Source: UBA4292 sp002395865
Lineage (GTDB): Bacteria > Bacillota > Clostridia > Lachnospirales > Lachnospiraceae
DNA length: 64,000 nt
Direction: 5' to 3'
Assembly: GCA_946533395.1 (NCBI GenBank)
Contig: CAMNBU010000009.1
Coordinates: 6,031 to 70,030 of the forward strand
Shown in pieces: positions 25,553-35,387 of the stretch (position 1 is the first letter of the stretch; each line of letters begins with the position of its first letter). Position numbers and translations under genes: made by a program. The notes below the pieces were generated by a model, which had not been told where the DNA came from, made no database searches, and saw only the letters and a program-made list of their open reading frames with translations.

Positions 25553-27391
25553 TTACACCTCGTGTAAAAACCTGTAAACAGCTTCAGCGGACGGCCTGTT
25601 CATGCCGTCTGCCTTCGCTATCTCCTCCACCGAAGCGTTCTTCAGCTCCTCCATGGAGGAAAACGCTGCCATAAGAGCCTTTCTTCTCTTCTCCCCTATA
25701 CCGGGTATGTCCAGAAGCACCGAGCGGGTCTGCGCGGCGCTCCTTAAGGACTTATGGTACTCTATCGCAAATCTGTGAGTCTCGTCCTGTATCCTTGTGA
25801 TGAGCTTGAAGCACTCTCCCTGAGTGTCGATGGGTATCTCCACGTTTTTGTAGTAGAGCCCCCTCGTCCTGTGGCGGTCATCCTTCACCATTCCTGCCAC
25901 GGGTATGTCGAGCCCCAGCTTCTCAAGCACGCTCTCGCAGATATTCACCTGTCCCCTTCCGCCGTCCATCAGTATGATGTCCGGAAGGCGGTCGAAACCC
26001 TTGCTGCCGCCCTTTGCCCTCTCGAATCTCCTCGTGAGTACCTCCTCCATGGAGGCGTAGTCATTTATTCCCTGCACCCACTTGATCTTGAACTTGCGGT
26101 AATCCGCCTTCTTCGGCCTTCCGTTCTCGTAGACCACCATCGAGCCGACGCTCTCAAAGCCTCCCGTATTCGATATATCGAAGGATTCCGTCCTGACCAG
26201 CCCGCAAAGTCCCAGATACTCCCCGAGCTCCCTCATCGCGCCCAGAGTCCTCTCCTCCTCGCGCTTAAGCTTCAGGCTGTCCTGCGTGAGCACGAGGGCA
26301 GCATTCCTCTTTGCGAGCTCGAGCAGTTTTTCCTTGTCGCCCTTCTTCGGGGCATGTATGTAGACCTTCGCGCCGCGCCTTGATGATAGCCAGTCCGCCA
26401 CCGCGTCCGCTCCGTCTATATCGCATGGAATAAGAATCTCGTACGGTATGAATGGAGTGCCTGAGTAGTACTGTTTTATGAAATTCTCTATGATCTCGGT
26501 CTCCTCCTCGCCCTCGGGGATGCTCATGTGGAAATGCTCCCTGCCTATCATCTGCCCCTCGCGCACGAAGAATACCTGTACCACCGCCTCGTTTTTCTCA
26601 ACAGCACAGGCAATGACATCTCGGTCCTTAAGACTCTGTGTATTCGTCACCTTCTGCGATACCGCTATGTGGTCTATGGAGTTTAAAAGTTCACGATATC
26701 CCGCCGCCTCCTCGAACTCCAGAGCCTCTGCAGCCGCATTCATCTTCTCCTTCACCAGATTTTTTACAGGCTCCACATGGCCTGAGAGGAAGGAGAGCGC
26801 CTTCTCCACATTCTTCTTGTACTCCTCGGAGCTGATATAACCCTGGCACGGCGCGGCACACTGGTGGATATGATAGTTCAGGCAGGGCCTCTCCCTGCCC
26901 TCCTGCTCCGGAAGGGCTCTGTTGCAGCTTCTGATCATAAAAAGCTTCTGCAGAAGCTCTATGGCGTCCTTGACGGCGCCCGCGCTCGTAAAAGGCCCGA
27001 AGTATTTCGCGCCGTCGCGCTTCATCTGCCTGGCAATCCTGATGCGCGGGTAGGCCTCGCTCACATCCACGCGGATGAACGGGTAGGCCTTGTCGTCCTT
27101 TAACATCGTGTTGTACTTCGGGCGATGCTCCTTTATCAGATTGCACTCCAAAACCAGTGCCTCCGTCTCGGAGTCGGTGATGATGTACTCAAATCTCGTT
27201 ATCTGGCTCACCATCCTCAGTATCTTCGGGCTTTTTCCTCTTGAGCTCTGAAAATACTGCCTCACGCGGTTTTTGAGCACCACAGCCTTGCCTATGTATA
27301 TTATCTCGTCCTTCTGCCCGTGCATTATGTAGACGCCGGGCTTATCCGGAAGCTTCTTCAGCTCCTCTTCCAGTTTGAAATCTTCGTTCAT
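25553..27391 (-). CDS. uvrC: UvrABC excinuclease subunit C
   Basis: Makes both incisions in nucleotide excision repair with UvrB. 612 residues. Domains in order: GIY-YIG nuclease (KPGVYIMHG.. IIYIGKA), the UVR UvrB-binding motif (MNAAAEALEFEEAAGYRELL, residues about 205-225), the RNase H-like 5' endonuclease core (SFDISNTGGFESVGSMVV), and the C-terminal double helix-hairpin-helix (IPGIGEKRRKALMAAFSS). The ATG at 27391 has only a weak AAG-type RBS; a GTG three codons upstream (27400) is an alternative. Confidence 0.95.
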   Translation of the reverse strand: MNEDFKLEEELKKLPDKPGVYIMHGQKDEIIYIGKAVVLKNRVRQYFQSSRGKSPKILRMVSQITRFEYIITDSETEALVLECNLIKEHRPKYNTMLKDDKAYPFIRVDVSEAYPRIRIARQMKRDGAKYFGPFTSAGAVKDAIELLQKLFMIRSCNRALPEQEGRERPCLNYHIHQCAAPCQGYISSEEYKKNVEKALSFLSGHVEPVKNLVKEKMNAAAEALEFEEAAGYRELLNSIDHIAVSQKVTNTQSLKDRDVIACAVEKNEAVVQVFFVREGQMIGREHFHMSIPEGEEETEIIENFIKQYYSGTPFIPYEILIPCDIDGADAVADWLSSRRGAKVYIHAPKKGDKEKLLELAKRNAALVLTQDSLKLKREEERTLGAMRELGEYLGLCGLVRTESFDISNTGGFESVGSMVVYENGRPKKADYRKFKIKWVQGINDYASMEEVLTRRFERAKGGSKGFDRLPDIILMDGGRGQVNICESVLEKLGLDIPVAGMVKDDRHRTRGLYYKNVEIPIDTQGECFKLITRIQDETHRFAIEYHKSLRSAAQTRSVLLDIPGIGEKRRKALMAAFSSMEELKNASVEEIAKADGMNRPSAEAVYRFLHEV

Positions 27392-27407
27392 ATCGCGCAC
27401 TTAGTCA

Positions 27408-27433
27408 AATGGCACGGCAGACGCCGTGCCATT
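27408..27433. terminator. perfect 11-bp hairpin between ftsH and uvrC
   Basis: AATGGCACGGC (27408-27418) pairs with GCCGTGCCATT (27423-27433), loop AGAC. No T run follows on the minus strand, so termination would be weak; it may instead stabilise the ftsH 3' end. Confidence 0.5.
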
Positions 27434-27444
27434 ATGTTATTTCG

Positions 27445-29454
27445 TTAAACCTCTTGTGTTGTTTCAGTATTCTCTGAAACCGCTTCTGCAGCGGTATCCA
27501 CAGACAGGGTCTCCCCGGCTGAAGTCTGGGCAGTCACTGTACCGGAAGCGGCATCCTCATGCGCTTCCTTTGCAGGCTGATCTGAAGCAGCCTCCTGCGA
27601 AGCTATCTTCTCCCCGCGCATGAGCTTCATAAACTCCGCACCGGTGATGGTCTCCTTCTCGATGAGGAATGCCGCGATCCTGTCCATGACCTCGCGGTTG
27701 TCCTCTATCTTCTTCTTGGCGGCCTCGTAAGCCTCGGAGATCATCCTCATGACCTCCTTGTCTATCTCGGCAGCTGTGGTCTCGGAGCAGTTGAGTGCCT
27801 TCTGTCCCGACAGGTACTGGCTCTCCACGGTCTCAAGTGCGACCATTCCGAACTTCTTGCTCATACCATAGATGGTTATCATGGATCTGGCAAGATTCGT
27901 CGCCTTCTCGATATCGTTTGATGCGCCCGTGGTGATCGAATTGAATACGACCTCCTCAGCTGCGCGTCCGCCCATAAGTCCCTCGAGCATGGCCTTGAGC
28001 TCTGCCTCGGAATTGAGGAACTTCTCCTCCTCAGGTGTCTGCATTACATAGCCGAGAGCTCCCATGGTCCTGGGCACGATGGTGATCTTCTGTACCGGCT
28101 CGGCGTCCTTATTCAGCGCATTCACCAGCGCGTGTCCGACCTCGTGGTAGGACACTATCCTTCTCTCCTCGGGGCTCATGATGCGGTCCTTCTTCTCCTT
28201 GCCGACGAGCACTACCTCGACCGCCTCTAAAAGATCCTTCTGGTTGACCACGTTCCTGCCCTGTTTTACGGCATTGATGGCGGCCTCATTGATCATGTTC
28301 GCGAGATCCGATCCCACGGCACCGCTCGTGGCCAGGGCTATAGCCTCGAAATCCACGGACTCATCCATGAGGACATCCTTCGCGTGTACCTTGAGAGTAT
28401 TTATACGTCCCTTCAGATCGGGCTTGTCGACGATTATCCTTCTGTCAAAACGGCCCGGACGAAGGAGAGCCTTGTCGAGTATCTCAGGCCTGTTGGTCGC
28501 TGCAAGTATGAATACACCCTTCGAGGTGTCGAAGCCGTCCATCTCCGCAAGCAGCTGGTTGAGCGTCTGCTCCCTCTCGTCATTGCCTCCGCCGTAGCGG
28601 CTGTCACGGCTCTTGCCGATGGCATCGATCTCGTCGATGAATATGATGCAGGGTGCCTCCTGCTGCGCGAGCTTGAAGAGCTCTCTCACACGCGACGCGC
28701 CGACGCCGACGAACATCTCCACAAAATCCGAACCGGATATGGAGAAGAAGGGCACATGTGCCTCACCCGCTACCGCCTTCGCAAGCAGAGTCTTACCGGT
28801 TCCGGGAGGGCCAACCAACAGTGCGCCCTTGGGCAGCTTCGCACCGATATTCTGGTACCTGCCGGGGTTGTGAAGGAAGTCCACGATCTCCGTGAGCGAT
28901 TCCTTCGCCTCATCCTGTCCGGCCACATCCTTGAAGGAGACGCCTGTGGATTTCTGCATATCGTATTTCTTTGCATTGCTCCTGCCAAACGATGGACCTC
29001 CCACCTTCTTCATCATGAAGCTCAGGAACAAAAAGCAAAGAAGTATCGGAACCACATAGTAAATTATGAATGTGATGATGCTTGAATTCGTATTCGGAAT
29101 ATTGCCCTTGATCTGAGCACCGGAATCCACAAGCTTCTGTGTGAGCGTGTCATCGCTTACATATCCCGTGTAGTATGTCACAGTATAGGGAACTGTCGCA
29201 TCCGTCTTATAGCCCTCGACCGGTGTGATGACTATCTTGTCGGAATCGAAGTACACTTCCTTGACCTGCTTCTTCTCTATCATCCCCAGAAACTCGGTGT
29301 ATGTGATCTCTACATTCGTCTTGCTCTCAACGAACCTCGAAAGCATGGATACCACCGTCAGTACCAGACATGTGGCTATTATGAGCACCACTATGGTCTG
29401 GATATTCTTCGGGGATTTGTTATTCTGCGGTTCTTTGTTGCCGTTGTTATCCAA
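27445..29454 (-). CDS. ftsH: ATP-dependent zinc metalloprotease FtsH (TTG start)
   Basis: Membrane-anchored hexameric AAA protease degrading unassembled membrane proteins and some regulators. 669 residues: first helix (IQTIVVLIIATCLVLTVVSM), extracytoplasmic domain, second helix (about 120-140), Walker A GPPGTGKT, Walker B IIFIDEIDAIG, second region of homology, zinc site HEVGH, and a Glu/Ala/Thr-rich C-terminal tail. The open frame extends ten residues further, but GGGGGAGG directly precedes TTG 29454, making TTG the likely start (MDNNGNKEP). Confidence 0.94.
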   Translation of the reverse strand: MDNNGNKEPQNNKSPKNIQTIVVLIIATCLVLTVVSMLSRFVESKTNVEITYTEFLGMIEKKQVKEVYFDSDKIVITPVEGYKTDATVPYTVTYYTGYVSDDTLTQKLVDSGAQIKGNIPNTNSSIITFIIYYVVPILLCFLFLSFMMKKVGGPSFGRSNAKKYDMQKSTGVSFKDVAGQDEAKESLTEIVDFLHNPGRYQNIGAKLPKGALLVGPPGTGKTLLAKAVAGEAHVPFFSISGSDFVEMFVGVGASRVRELFKLAQQEAPCIIFIDEIDAIGKSRDSRYGGGNDEREQTLNQLLAEMDGFDTSKGVFILAATNRPEILDKALLRPGRFDRRIIVDKPDLKGRINTLKVHAKDVLMDESVDFEAIALATSGAVGSDLANMINEAAINAVKQGRNVVNQKDLLEAVEVVLVGKEKKDRIMSPEERRIVSYHEVGHALVNALNKDAEPVQKITIVPRTMGALGYVMQTPEEEKFLNSEAELKAMLEGLMGGRAAEEVVFNSITTGASNDIEKATNLARSMITIYGMSKKFGMVALETVESQYLSGQKALNCSETTAAEIDKEVMRMISEAYEAAKKKIEDNREVMDRIAAFLIEKETITGAEFMKLMRGEKIASQEAASDQPAKEAHEDAASGTVTAQTSAGETLSVDTAAEAVSENTETTQEV

Positions 29455-29497
29455 AGCATCCTCCCCCTGCGGCCCGCGCCGCAATGAAATCCGTTAC

Positions 29498-29526
29498 ATT
29501 ATAAGTATTTTTTCCTCTAAAATCAA
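29498..29526 (-). promoter_or_regulatory. sigma-A promoter of ftsH
   Basis: Minus strand: TTGATT (29521-29526), 17-base spacer, perfect TATAAT (29498-29503), 44 bases before the TTG start. Confidence 0.85.
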
Positions 29527-29548
29527 TAAACAATAGCTAAAAATGATT

Positions 29549-29581
29549 AAAAAAAGGTCCTTTGCGACCGCAAAAGACCTT
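29549..29581 (-). terminator. intrinsic terminator of the histidine kinase operon
   Basis: Stem 29554-29566 with 29569-29581 (one mismatch, inner pairs probably open), followed on the minus strand by seven Ts (29549-29555 region). Located 31 bases after the kinase stop codon and just upstream of the ftsH promoter. Confidence 0.88.
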
Positions 29582-29611
29582 AACATTATCTTAAGACGTG
29601 CCTTTTTGGAG

Positions 29612-32600
29612 TTATGTGCCTCCAAGAGCTTCCCTTATAATATGCGCTGTCTCGCTGTATTTGCTCATCAGCGGCTCAACGCCGTCCGATATCGCCGCAT
29701 CATCGCCCTGCTTTGCGGCATTTTCCTGTGCAAGCGCCATATCCGCCAGTTTGTCGGCTCCTATGGTCCTCGAGGAGCTCTTCAAAGCGTGCACATATAT
29801 GCGGTAATCATCAGTTCTGCCCTCGGAGTATGCCTTTCTTATCTGCTCCTCCTTCTTATCCTTCTCGTCGAGGAAGGTGTTTAAAAGCTCCAGATAGAAC
29901 TCCTCATCGTCCATGGCGTAACCCATGGCAGCGCTCACATTGAAACCGCAGCCGGACAGTCTGTCGATGAAGCTCTCCTTATCCTCCTGCCTCTTCTCAT
30001 CACCGGTATCCACCCACTCGCAGCAATCCTGCGGAAGATATCTGGCCAGCAGCTTCTCGAGAAGTGCGGGATCAATGGGCTTGGTCATGTAATCGACGAA
30101 GCCTGCCTTCATATACTCATCCCTGGCACCCGCGACGGCATTTGCCGTGAGAGCGATCACCGCACTGTCCTTCACAAGATCCGAAGCCTTCAGGGCATTA
30201 AGAGTCTCTATACCGTCCATTCCCGGCATCATGTGGTCCATGAGTATCACATCGTAATGCTTAGCGCCTGCCATCTGCAGGCAGTCCTGCCCGCTCATGC
30301 ACAGATCGACATCTGCTCCGGAGCGCGACAGCAGTCCCCTGATGACCTTGAGATTCATCTCGTTGTCATCGACCGCAAGGATGGATGCTCCCCTTATCTT
30401 AAGCTGTCTCTTTTCGCCACCGGTCTGCTTCAGCGCGGTCTCACCCGTCTCGTAGCGTCCGATGGGTGTCGAATCTATCACCGCCTGCTCTATCTCAAAA
30501 GAGAACTTCGAGCCCTTTCCGTACTCGCTATCCACGTTCAGCGAGCTGTTCATCATCGCGAGAAGTCCCTGCACTATGGACATTCCCAGACCGGTTCCCT
30601 CGATATTTCTGTTTCTTCTCTCATCCAGTCTCCTGAAGGAGTCGAACAGTTTCTCCCTATCCTCCTGCTTTATACCTATACCGGTATCCTCCACGCTCAC
30701 GGCGAGGGTGCAGGAATTGGCAGATGTGCGGCCCGCATGCATGCGAAGCGTCACGGAGCCTTTTGCCGTGTACTTCACCGCATTTGACAGGATGTTCGTG
30801 ATCACCTGCTTTACCCTCACGTCGTCACCGAACAGCGTCTTCGGGAGGTTCGGATCGATGTCCGTTATCAGTTCGAGATTCTTCTCCTGTGCCTTCTCCT
30901 GCACCAGATTCACCAGATCGTCGATAAGAGTGAGAGTGTCGTACCTGACACATATTATCTCCATCTTGCCGCTCTCTATCTTGGAGAAATCGAGTATGCT
31001 GTTGACAAGTCTGAGCAGAGTCCCGCCCGCGTTCTTTATATTCTGCGCATAATCGAGTATCTGCTCGTCAGAGGTCTCCCTGATGATCATCTCATCCATG
31101 CCGATGACCGCATTGATGGGCGTCCTTATCTCGTGGCTCATCTGGGCTAAGAACTCGGACTTCGCTCTGCCTGCGGCATTCGCGTGCTCGACCGCCTCCT
31201 CAAGCTGCTTGTTGAGTTTCGCCTGCGACTTTATTACGGTGTTTAACAGTATGCCGACTATCACGGAAAGAATCACCGCTATCACCACGAATATCCCGCT
31301 GTAGACGACGCTCATGAACTCCTGCGACCAGTAATCGGCCGAGAGGATGACGGAGAAGCCGCTCCCCGCGTCCGTGGCCAGTACGCACAGCGACAATCTT
31401 CCGTCGTAGTCCCTCATGACGCGGACCTCGGACTGATAATCGCTCACACCCGGCTCCCTGAAGAGCTCTCCGTACACCGTGTTCCTGACATTTATTATAT
31501 TGTCACCGGACATCTGGTACTGGGGGCTCGGATGGTTGATGATATCGCCGTTCGAGTCCATCGTGAAGGCGTACATCTCCCTCGAATACGTTCCTCCGAA
31601 TACCTTTATCAGTTCCTCGAGATACAGGTCCAATCCGAACACTCCCAGATACTCACCATTCTTTCCGTAGACCACTTTGGACATGGTGATGCAGTAGCCG
31701 CCGGTCTGTTCATCGAAGTACGGTGCGGAAATGGAATAGCCCGAAGGCGAGGTCTCTGTCTTTATATACCATTCTCTCTCCTCGACCTTCCAGTCCGCGT
31801 CGGGCTGCCAGCCGTTATTCATTATGACCGTATGCTCCTTGTACGGATTGGCCATATAGCACACGGAAATGTCGGGGTATCCCTTCACGACCGTATCCAT
31901 CCACTCTACGGCTGAATCGTAGTCGTCAAGCAGCGCGGGATTTGCGGATATAACATCCGTGAACATATTCAGGACGCTCTTCTTCTCGGTCTCCCATACC
32001 TTCAACTCCGTGAGAGCCGCGGTCATCCTCCCCGAGATCGTCTCCTTCACGACCTTGTCGTTGGATTGGAAGAAGAATACCGAGCTGATCACAGTGACAA
32101 GTGCCAGCAGCGCTATTATTATGTCCCTGGTCACCCTTATCGAGCGGGTGAGGATGTTCTTCTTCTTCTTTTCCTCCTGCTCCGTCCTGTTGATATCAGA
32201 GATTATCGACGAGTACGAACCGAGATCCTCTATCATCTCGTTCAGGCGAAGCCCCGAAGCCTTCACCTCATTGATATCGGTCTCGACATCCGAGCCCGCC
32301 TTCTCCCTCGCAGCGTCGCTGTGCTCAAGTATATTCTTAAGCGGCTCCCTGAGCTTTTGTGAGAGCCTGCTTACAAAGATCTCCCTGCTCTTTAACGCCT
32401 CCTCGGCCTTCGCGCGGTTTCTGGAGCTTCTGACGTAGAACACAGATACAAAAGCCAGAAGCGCAATGCTGATTATGATATTGATCAATACATTTCTGAA
32501 CGCAACGCCGTACAGCCTTCCTATGTCCATGAAAAGGATCATGTACCAGTTGTTGCGCGTCTTCGTGTAGAACACTCTGCCCGTGGTTCCGGCGATCCTC

Positions 32601-33334
32601 TGTGAAAAAGAGCCGCTCTCCTCCACCCTCGCCAGAACGCTCTCAAACACGCCCTCATAGTCGGGAAGGCTCTTTCCCAGCTCCTCACCGGCGCGGGACA
32701 TATCCGTATATCCCACGATGAGTCCGTCCGCGGTAACTATCATGGCGGTGTTGTTGTCCTCGCCGCCCATGCTCCTTATGGACTGCTGTATCCTCGAGAG
32801 CGTGTAGTCGATGCTGACGACCGTATCGCCATCCGACAGCAGCACAGACATCGTAAAACACATATTACCGGTCATGCTGTCGATATACGGCTCAGTGATA
32901 TAAATGTCTCCGCCCAGCTGCGCTGCTCCCACATACCACGACCTCTCGGTCGTGTGGTAATCCGCGGGCATATCAAAGTCCGGTATGATCTCCCAGCCGT
33001 GGCCCGCGATATACACATTGAAGGCGGCACCGCCGGAGTTCTCTATCTGCACCGTCTTCTGCCACCTTATGTACTCGTCGAGGGCCTCTATGCCATCGCC
33101 GCTCTTCATTATCTGCTCCGCACCCGAAGCCACATGCGTGAGCACGCTCTCGGATTCCGTGAGCGTGGACTCAAAATCGCTCCTTATGCTTCCTATCTGC
33201 GTCTGTCCCGATTCGGATATCTGCGACATCATAAGTCCGATGATCATAGTCGAATTCATGGCTATAAGCATCACGAACACCGTTATCAGAACCACTCCGG
33301 CGATAAGATCGCCGCGTCTCATTCTCTGTTTCAT
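29612..33334 (-). CDS. hybrid histidine kinase with two sensor modules, REC and HPt
   Basis: About 1240 residues. Module 1: TM helix, Cache-like extracellular domain, second TM (about 280-300), then a HisKA-like helix pair in which the H-box reads SQKLREPL, so the phospho-accepting His is Gln. Module 2: TM (about 400-420), second Cache-like domain (ENPYK.. EREWYIKTE, YFDEQTGGYCITMSK), TM (about 680), a genuine HisKA with MSHEIRTPI, and an ATPase with NILSNAVKYT, VEDTGIGIK and GTGLGMSIV. REC has ILMDHMMPG, and the C-terminal HPt has HALKSSSRTIGA. A complete phosphorelay in one chain. The ATG 33334 was chosen; a TTG at 33352 overlaps the stop of the upstream REC-GGDEF gene (TTGA) and is possible. 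Confidence 0.9.
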   Translation of the reverse strand: MKQRMRRGDLIAGVVLITVFVMLIAMNSTMIIGLMMSQISESGQTQIGSIRSDFESTLTESESVLTHVASGAEQIMKSGDGIEALDEYIRWQKTVQIENSGGAAFNVYIAGHGWEIIPDFDMPADYHTTERSWYVGAAQLGGDIYITEPYIDSMTGNMCFTMSVLLSDGDTVVSIDYTLSRIQQSIRSMGGEDNNTAMIVTADGLIVGYTDMSRAGEELGKSLPDYEGVFESVLARVEESGSFSQRIAGTTGRVFYTKTRNNWYMILFMDIGRLYGVAFRNVLINIIISIALLAFVSVFYVRSSRNRAKAEEALKSREIFVSRLSQKLREPLKNILEHSDAAREKAGSDVETDINEVKASGLRLNEMIEDLGSYSSIISDINRTEQEEKKKKNILTRSIRVTRDIIIALLALVTVISSVFFFQSNDKVVKETISGRMTAALTELKVWETEKKSVLNMFTDVISANPALLDDYDSAVEWMDTVVKGYPDISVCYMANPYKEHTVIMNNGWQPDADWKVEEREWYIKTETSPSGYSISAPYFDEQTGGYCITMSKVVYGKNGEYLGVFGLDLYLEELIKVFGGTYSREMYAFTMDSNGDIINHPSPQYQMSGDNIINVRNTVYGELFREPGVSDYQSEVRVMRDYDGRLSLCVLATDAGSGFSVILSADYWSQEFMSVVYSGIFVVIAVILSVIVGILLNTVIKSQAKLNKQLEEAVEHANAAGRAKSEFLAQMSHEIRTPINAVIGMDEMIIRETSDEQILDYAQNIKNAGGTLLRLVNSILDFSKIESGKMEIICVRYDTLTLIDDLVNLVQEKAQEKNLELITDIDPNLPKTLFGDDVRVKQVITNILSNAVKYTAKGSVTLRMHAGRTSANSCTLAVSVEDTGIGIKQEDREKLFDSFRRLDERRNRNIEGTGLGMSIVQGLLAMMNSSLNVDSEYGKGSKFSFEIEQAVIDSTPIGRYETGETALKQTGGEKRQLKIRGASILAVDDNEMNLKVIRGLLSRSGADVDLCMSGQDCLQMAGAKHYDVILMDHMMPGMDGIETLNALKASDLVKDSAVIALTANAVAGARDEYMKAGFVDYMTKPIDPALLEKLLARYLPQDCCEWVDTGDEKRQEDKESFIDRLSGCGFNVSAAMGYAMDDEEFYLELLNTFLDEKDKKEEQIRKAYSEGRTDDYRIYVHALKSSSRTIGADKLADMALAQENAAKQGDDAAISDGVEPLMSKYSETAHIIREALGGT

Positions 33335-33348
33335 GGCCACACTCTGCG

Positions 33349-34656
33349 TCAATGGTTCATTATTTCAGTCTCATACGTTATTCTTATCCCGTCTGTGTGT
33401 TCCTTATTCCACGATGACATGATCACATCCATCACATGTCCCAGGTAATCCTCCTTTATATCCGTGAGAATCACAAAGACCCTGTCCTTGCGGTAGCGCA
33501 TAACAAGATCGCTCTTCCTAAGATGCGTGCAGACATGCTGCGTGAAATCATCATAGTCCTGCGCCGCGTCTTCCGATGTGCCCGGTGAAAGGGAAAAAAG
33601 CACCTTGCAGGCATTTCTGTTGTATCGGAGTATGTATCTCACCACAAATCTGTACACCGCCACGAAGCTGTCACGGTCGAGCTCAAGCGCGGAATTGGTT
33701 ATATTTCTCTCGTCAAGCAGCTTCGAAAGAGTCTTAAGGTCCAGATCGGCTGCCTCCTCCGTCTCGGTCTGCGCGCTGTAGAGCGCATAGCCGTGCTTTC
33801 CGTTCTGCTTTACTGTATAGAGAGCCTTGTCGGCCTTCTTTATCAGTTCCTCATAAGCTCCTGTGTCCGCATACACGGCTCCTATGGAAACGCCCAAAGG
33901 GATCTCCATATCCTCCCCCATGATCTGCTTCGCGTCGCTCATCATGAGTGAATTCAGTGACGCGGTGAAGGCAGCGATCTCCTCCTCGCTGTCCAGGCTC
34001 ACGCAAAAAGCGGTGAATTCATCGCCGCCCATCCTGCCGACGGTATCCCTGTCGGTGAGAAGCTCCTTCACCCTCCGCGCAAATGCCCTCAGCACCTCAT
34101 CACCTGCGTCATGACCGTAGAGATCGTTTACCAGCTTGAAGGAATCGATGTCGAGCATCATGAGATATCCTCTCCCAGAGGAACACAGCTGCTTGAACCT
34201 CTCTGTGGCCGCGGTCTTGTTTAAAAAGCCCGTCATGCCGTCAATGGTAGCCTCCATGCGGAATCTGCTCAGCACCTCCTGCCTTCCGATGACCTTCTCT
34301 ACCCTCTTCACCAGAACATCCGGTACGATGGGCTTGCGGATATAGTCATCCACTCCCAGATCAAAGCCTCTCGCCTCGGTGCTTATATCCTCATCGGCCG
34401 TCAGAAACATTACCGGTGTGGGTGTGGCAGCCGCGCCGTCCTCCATGGCACGAAGTCTCCTGAAGGTCTCGAAGCCGTCGAGTCCGGGCATCATGATATC
34501 GAGCAGAATAAGATCTGCCCTGCCCCCTGCCATATATTCGAGGAGCTCCTCGCCCGAAGAGAGCGCCACCGTATCCATGCCGCTTTTTTGCAGGATACGC
34601 CCCGCCATCTTAAGGTTCATCACATCATCATCTACTATCACGACCAGTCTGGACAT
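33349..34656 (-). CDS. response regulator with diguanylate cyclase: REC-GGDEF plus degenerate GGDEF
   Basis: 435 residues from ATG 34656 (GGAGGG upstream). REC domain: VIVDDDVMN and the phospho-acceptor Asp in LILLDIMMPG, Lys in YIRKP. Central GGDEF domain with intact MGGDEF, so c-di-GMP synthesis is expected. The inhibitory RxxD site is replaced by TDRD. The last ~125 residues resemble a second GGDEF domain in which the active site reads RYRKDRVFVIL (segment LRKSDLVMRYRKDR), hence catalytically dead. Its stop codon overlaps the kinase region downstream, so the kinase is the obvious partner. Confidence 0.9.
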   Translation of the reverse strand: MSRLVVIVDDDVMNLKMAGRILQKSGMDTVALSSGEELLEYMAGGRADLILLDIMMPGLDGFETFRRLRAMEDGAAATPTPVMFLTADEDISTEARGFDLGVDDYIRKPIVPDVLVKRVEKVIGRQEVLSRFRMEATIDGMTGFLNKTAATERFKQLCSSGRGYLMMLDIDSFKLVNDLYGHDAGDEVLRAFARRVKELLTDRDTVGRMGGDEFTAFCVSLDSEEEIAAFTASLNSLMMSDAKQIMGEDMEIPLGVSIGAVYADTGAYEELIKKADKALYTVKQNGKHGYALYSAQTETEEAADLDLKTLSKLLDERNITNSALELDRDSFVAVYRFVVRYILRYNRNACKVLFSLSPGTSEDAAQDYDDFTQHVCTHLRKSDLVMRYRKDRVFVILTDIKEDYLGHVMDVIMSSWNKEHTDGIRITYETEIMNH

Positions 34657-34666
34657 GTTACCCTCC

Positions 34667-34697
34667 AAAAAGGGGCTGCGGACACTCCGCAGCCCTT
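34667..34697 (-). terminator. intrinsic terminator of upp
   Basis: GGGCTGCGGA (34673-34682) pairs with TCCGCAGCCC (34686-34695); the minus strand continues CTTTTTGG. The T run abuts the RBS of the next gene, so the kinase operon could depend on read-through or on a promoter inside upp. Confidence 0.8.
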
Positions 34698-34710
34698 GAG
34701 TTCTGTTTCA

Positions 34711-35355
34711 CTATTTCGTTCCGAAGATACGGTCTCCCGCGTCTCCGAGTCCCGGACAGATGTAGGCGTCTTTGTTCAGACACCTGTCTACGTTTCCAAC
34801 ATATATCTGTATATCCGGATGAGCCTTCGCAAGTCTCTCCAGACCCTCGGGAGCGGCAATTATGCACATAAACTTGATATTTATTCCGCCGTGCTTCTTT
34901 ATCTGATCTACGGCGTCCACTGCGGAACCGCCGGTAGCGAGCATGGGATCCACAACTACGATCGTCCTCTGCTCGATAGGGCTCGGAAGCTTACAGTAGT
35001 ACGCCTGCGGCTCATGTGTGACCTCATCCCTGTACATTCCGATATGTCCGATCTTCGCCGTGGGGGCAAGAGCGGTGATACCGGATACCATACCCAGACC
35101 CGCCCTAAGTATGGGCACGATGGCGAGCTTCTTACCCGCGATCATGGGAGTCATGCAGGTCTCGATCGGGGTCTTCACCTCCACATCCTCAAGAGGAAGA
35201 TCGCGCAGAGCCTCATATCCCATCAGCATTGCTATCTCCTCGACGAGCTTGCGGAATTCGTTGGTACCGGTGTTCTCGTCCCTGATCATTGATATCTTGT
35301 GCTTTATAAGCGGATGATCCATTATATAAATGTTATTATACTGTGAAAAATCCAT
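34711..35355 (-). CDS. upp: uracil phosphoribosyltransferase
   Basis: Converts uracil and PRPP to UMP in pyrimidine salvage. 214 residues, the usual UPRT length, from ATG 35355 (AAGGAG, 11 bases upstream). Motifs: HPLIKHKISMIRDENTGTNEFR, PILRAGLGM, and the PRPP-binding loop DPMLATGGSA. The uracil-site region YICPGLGDAGDR is at the C-terminus. An open frame extends 33 codons upstream but overlaps a separate small ORF with its own RBS. Confidence 0.95.
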   Translation of the reverse strand: MDFSQYNNIYIMDHPLIKHKISMIRDENTGTNEFRKLVEEIAMLMGYEALRDLPLEDVEVKTPIETCMTPMIAGKKLAIVPILRAGLGMVSGITALAPTAKIGHIGMYRDEVTHEPQAYYCKLPSPIEQRTIVVVDPMLATGGSAVDAVDQIKKHGGINIKFMCIIAAPEGLERLAKAHPDIQIYVGNVDRCLNKDAYICPGLGDAGDRIFGTK

Positions 35356-35387
35356 TGCTTTATACTCTCCTTGTACCGGTTCGATAT

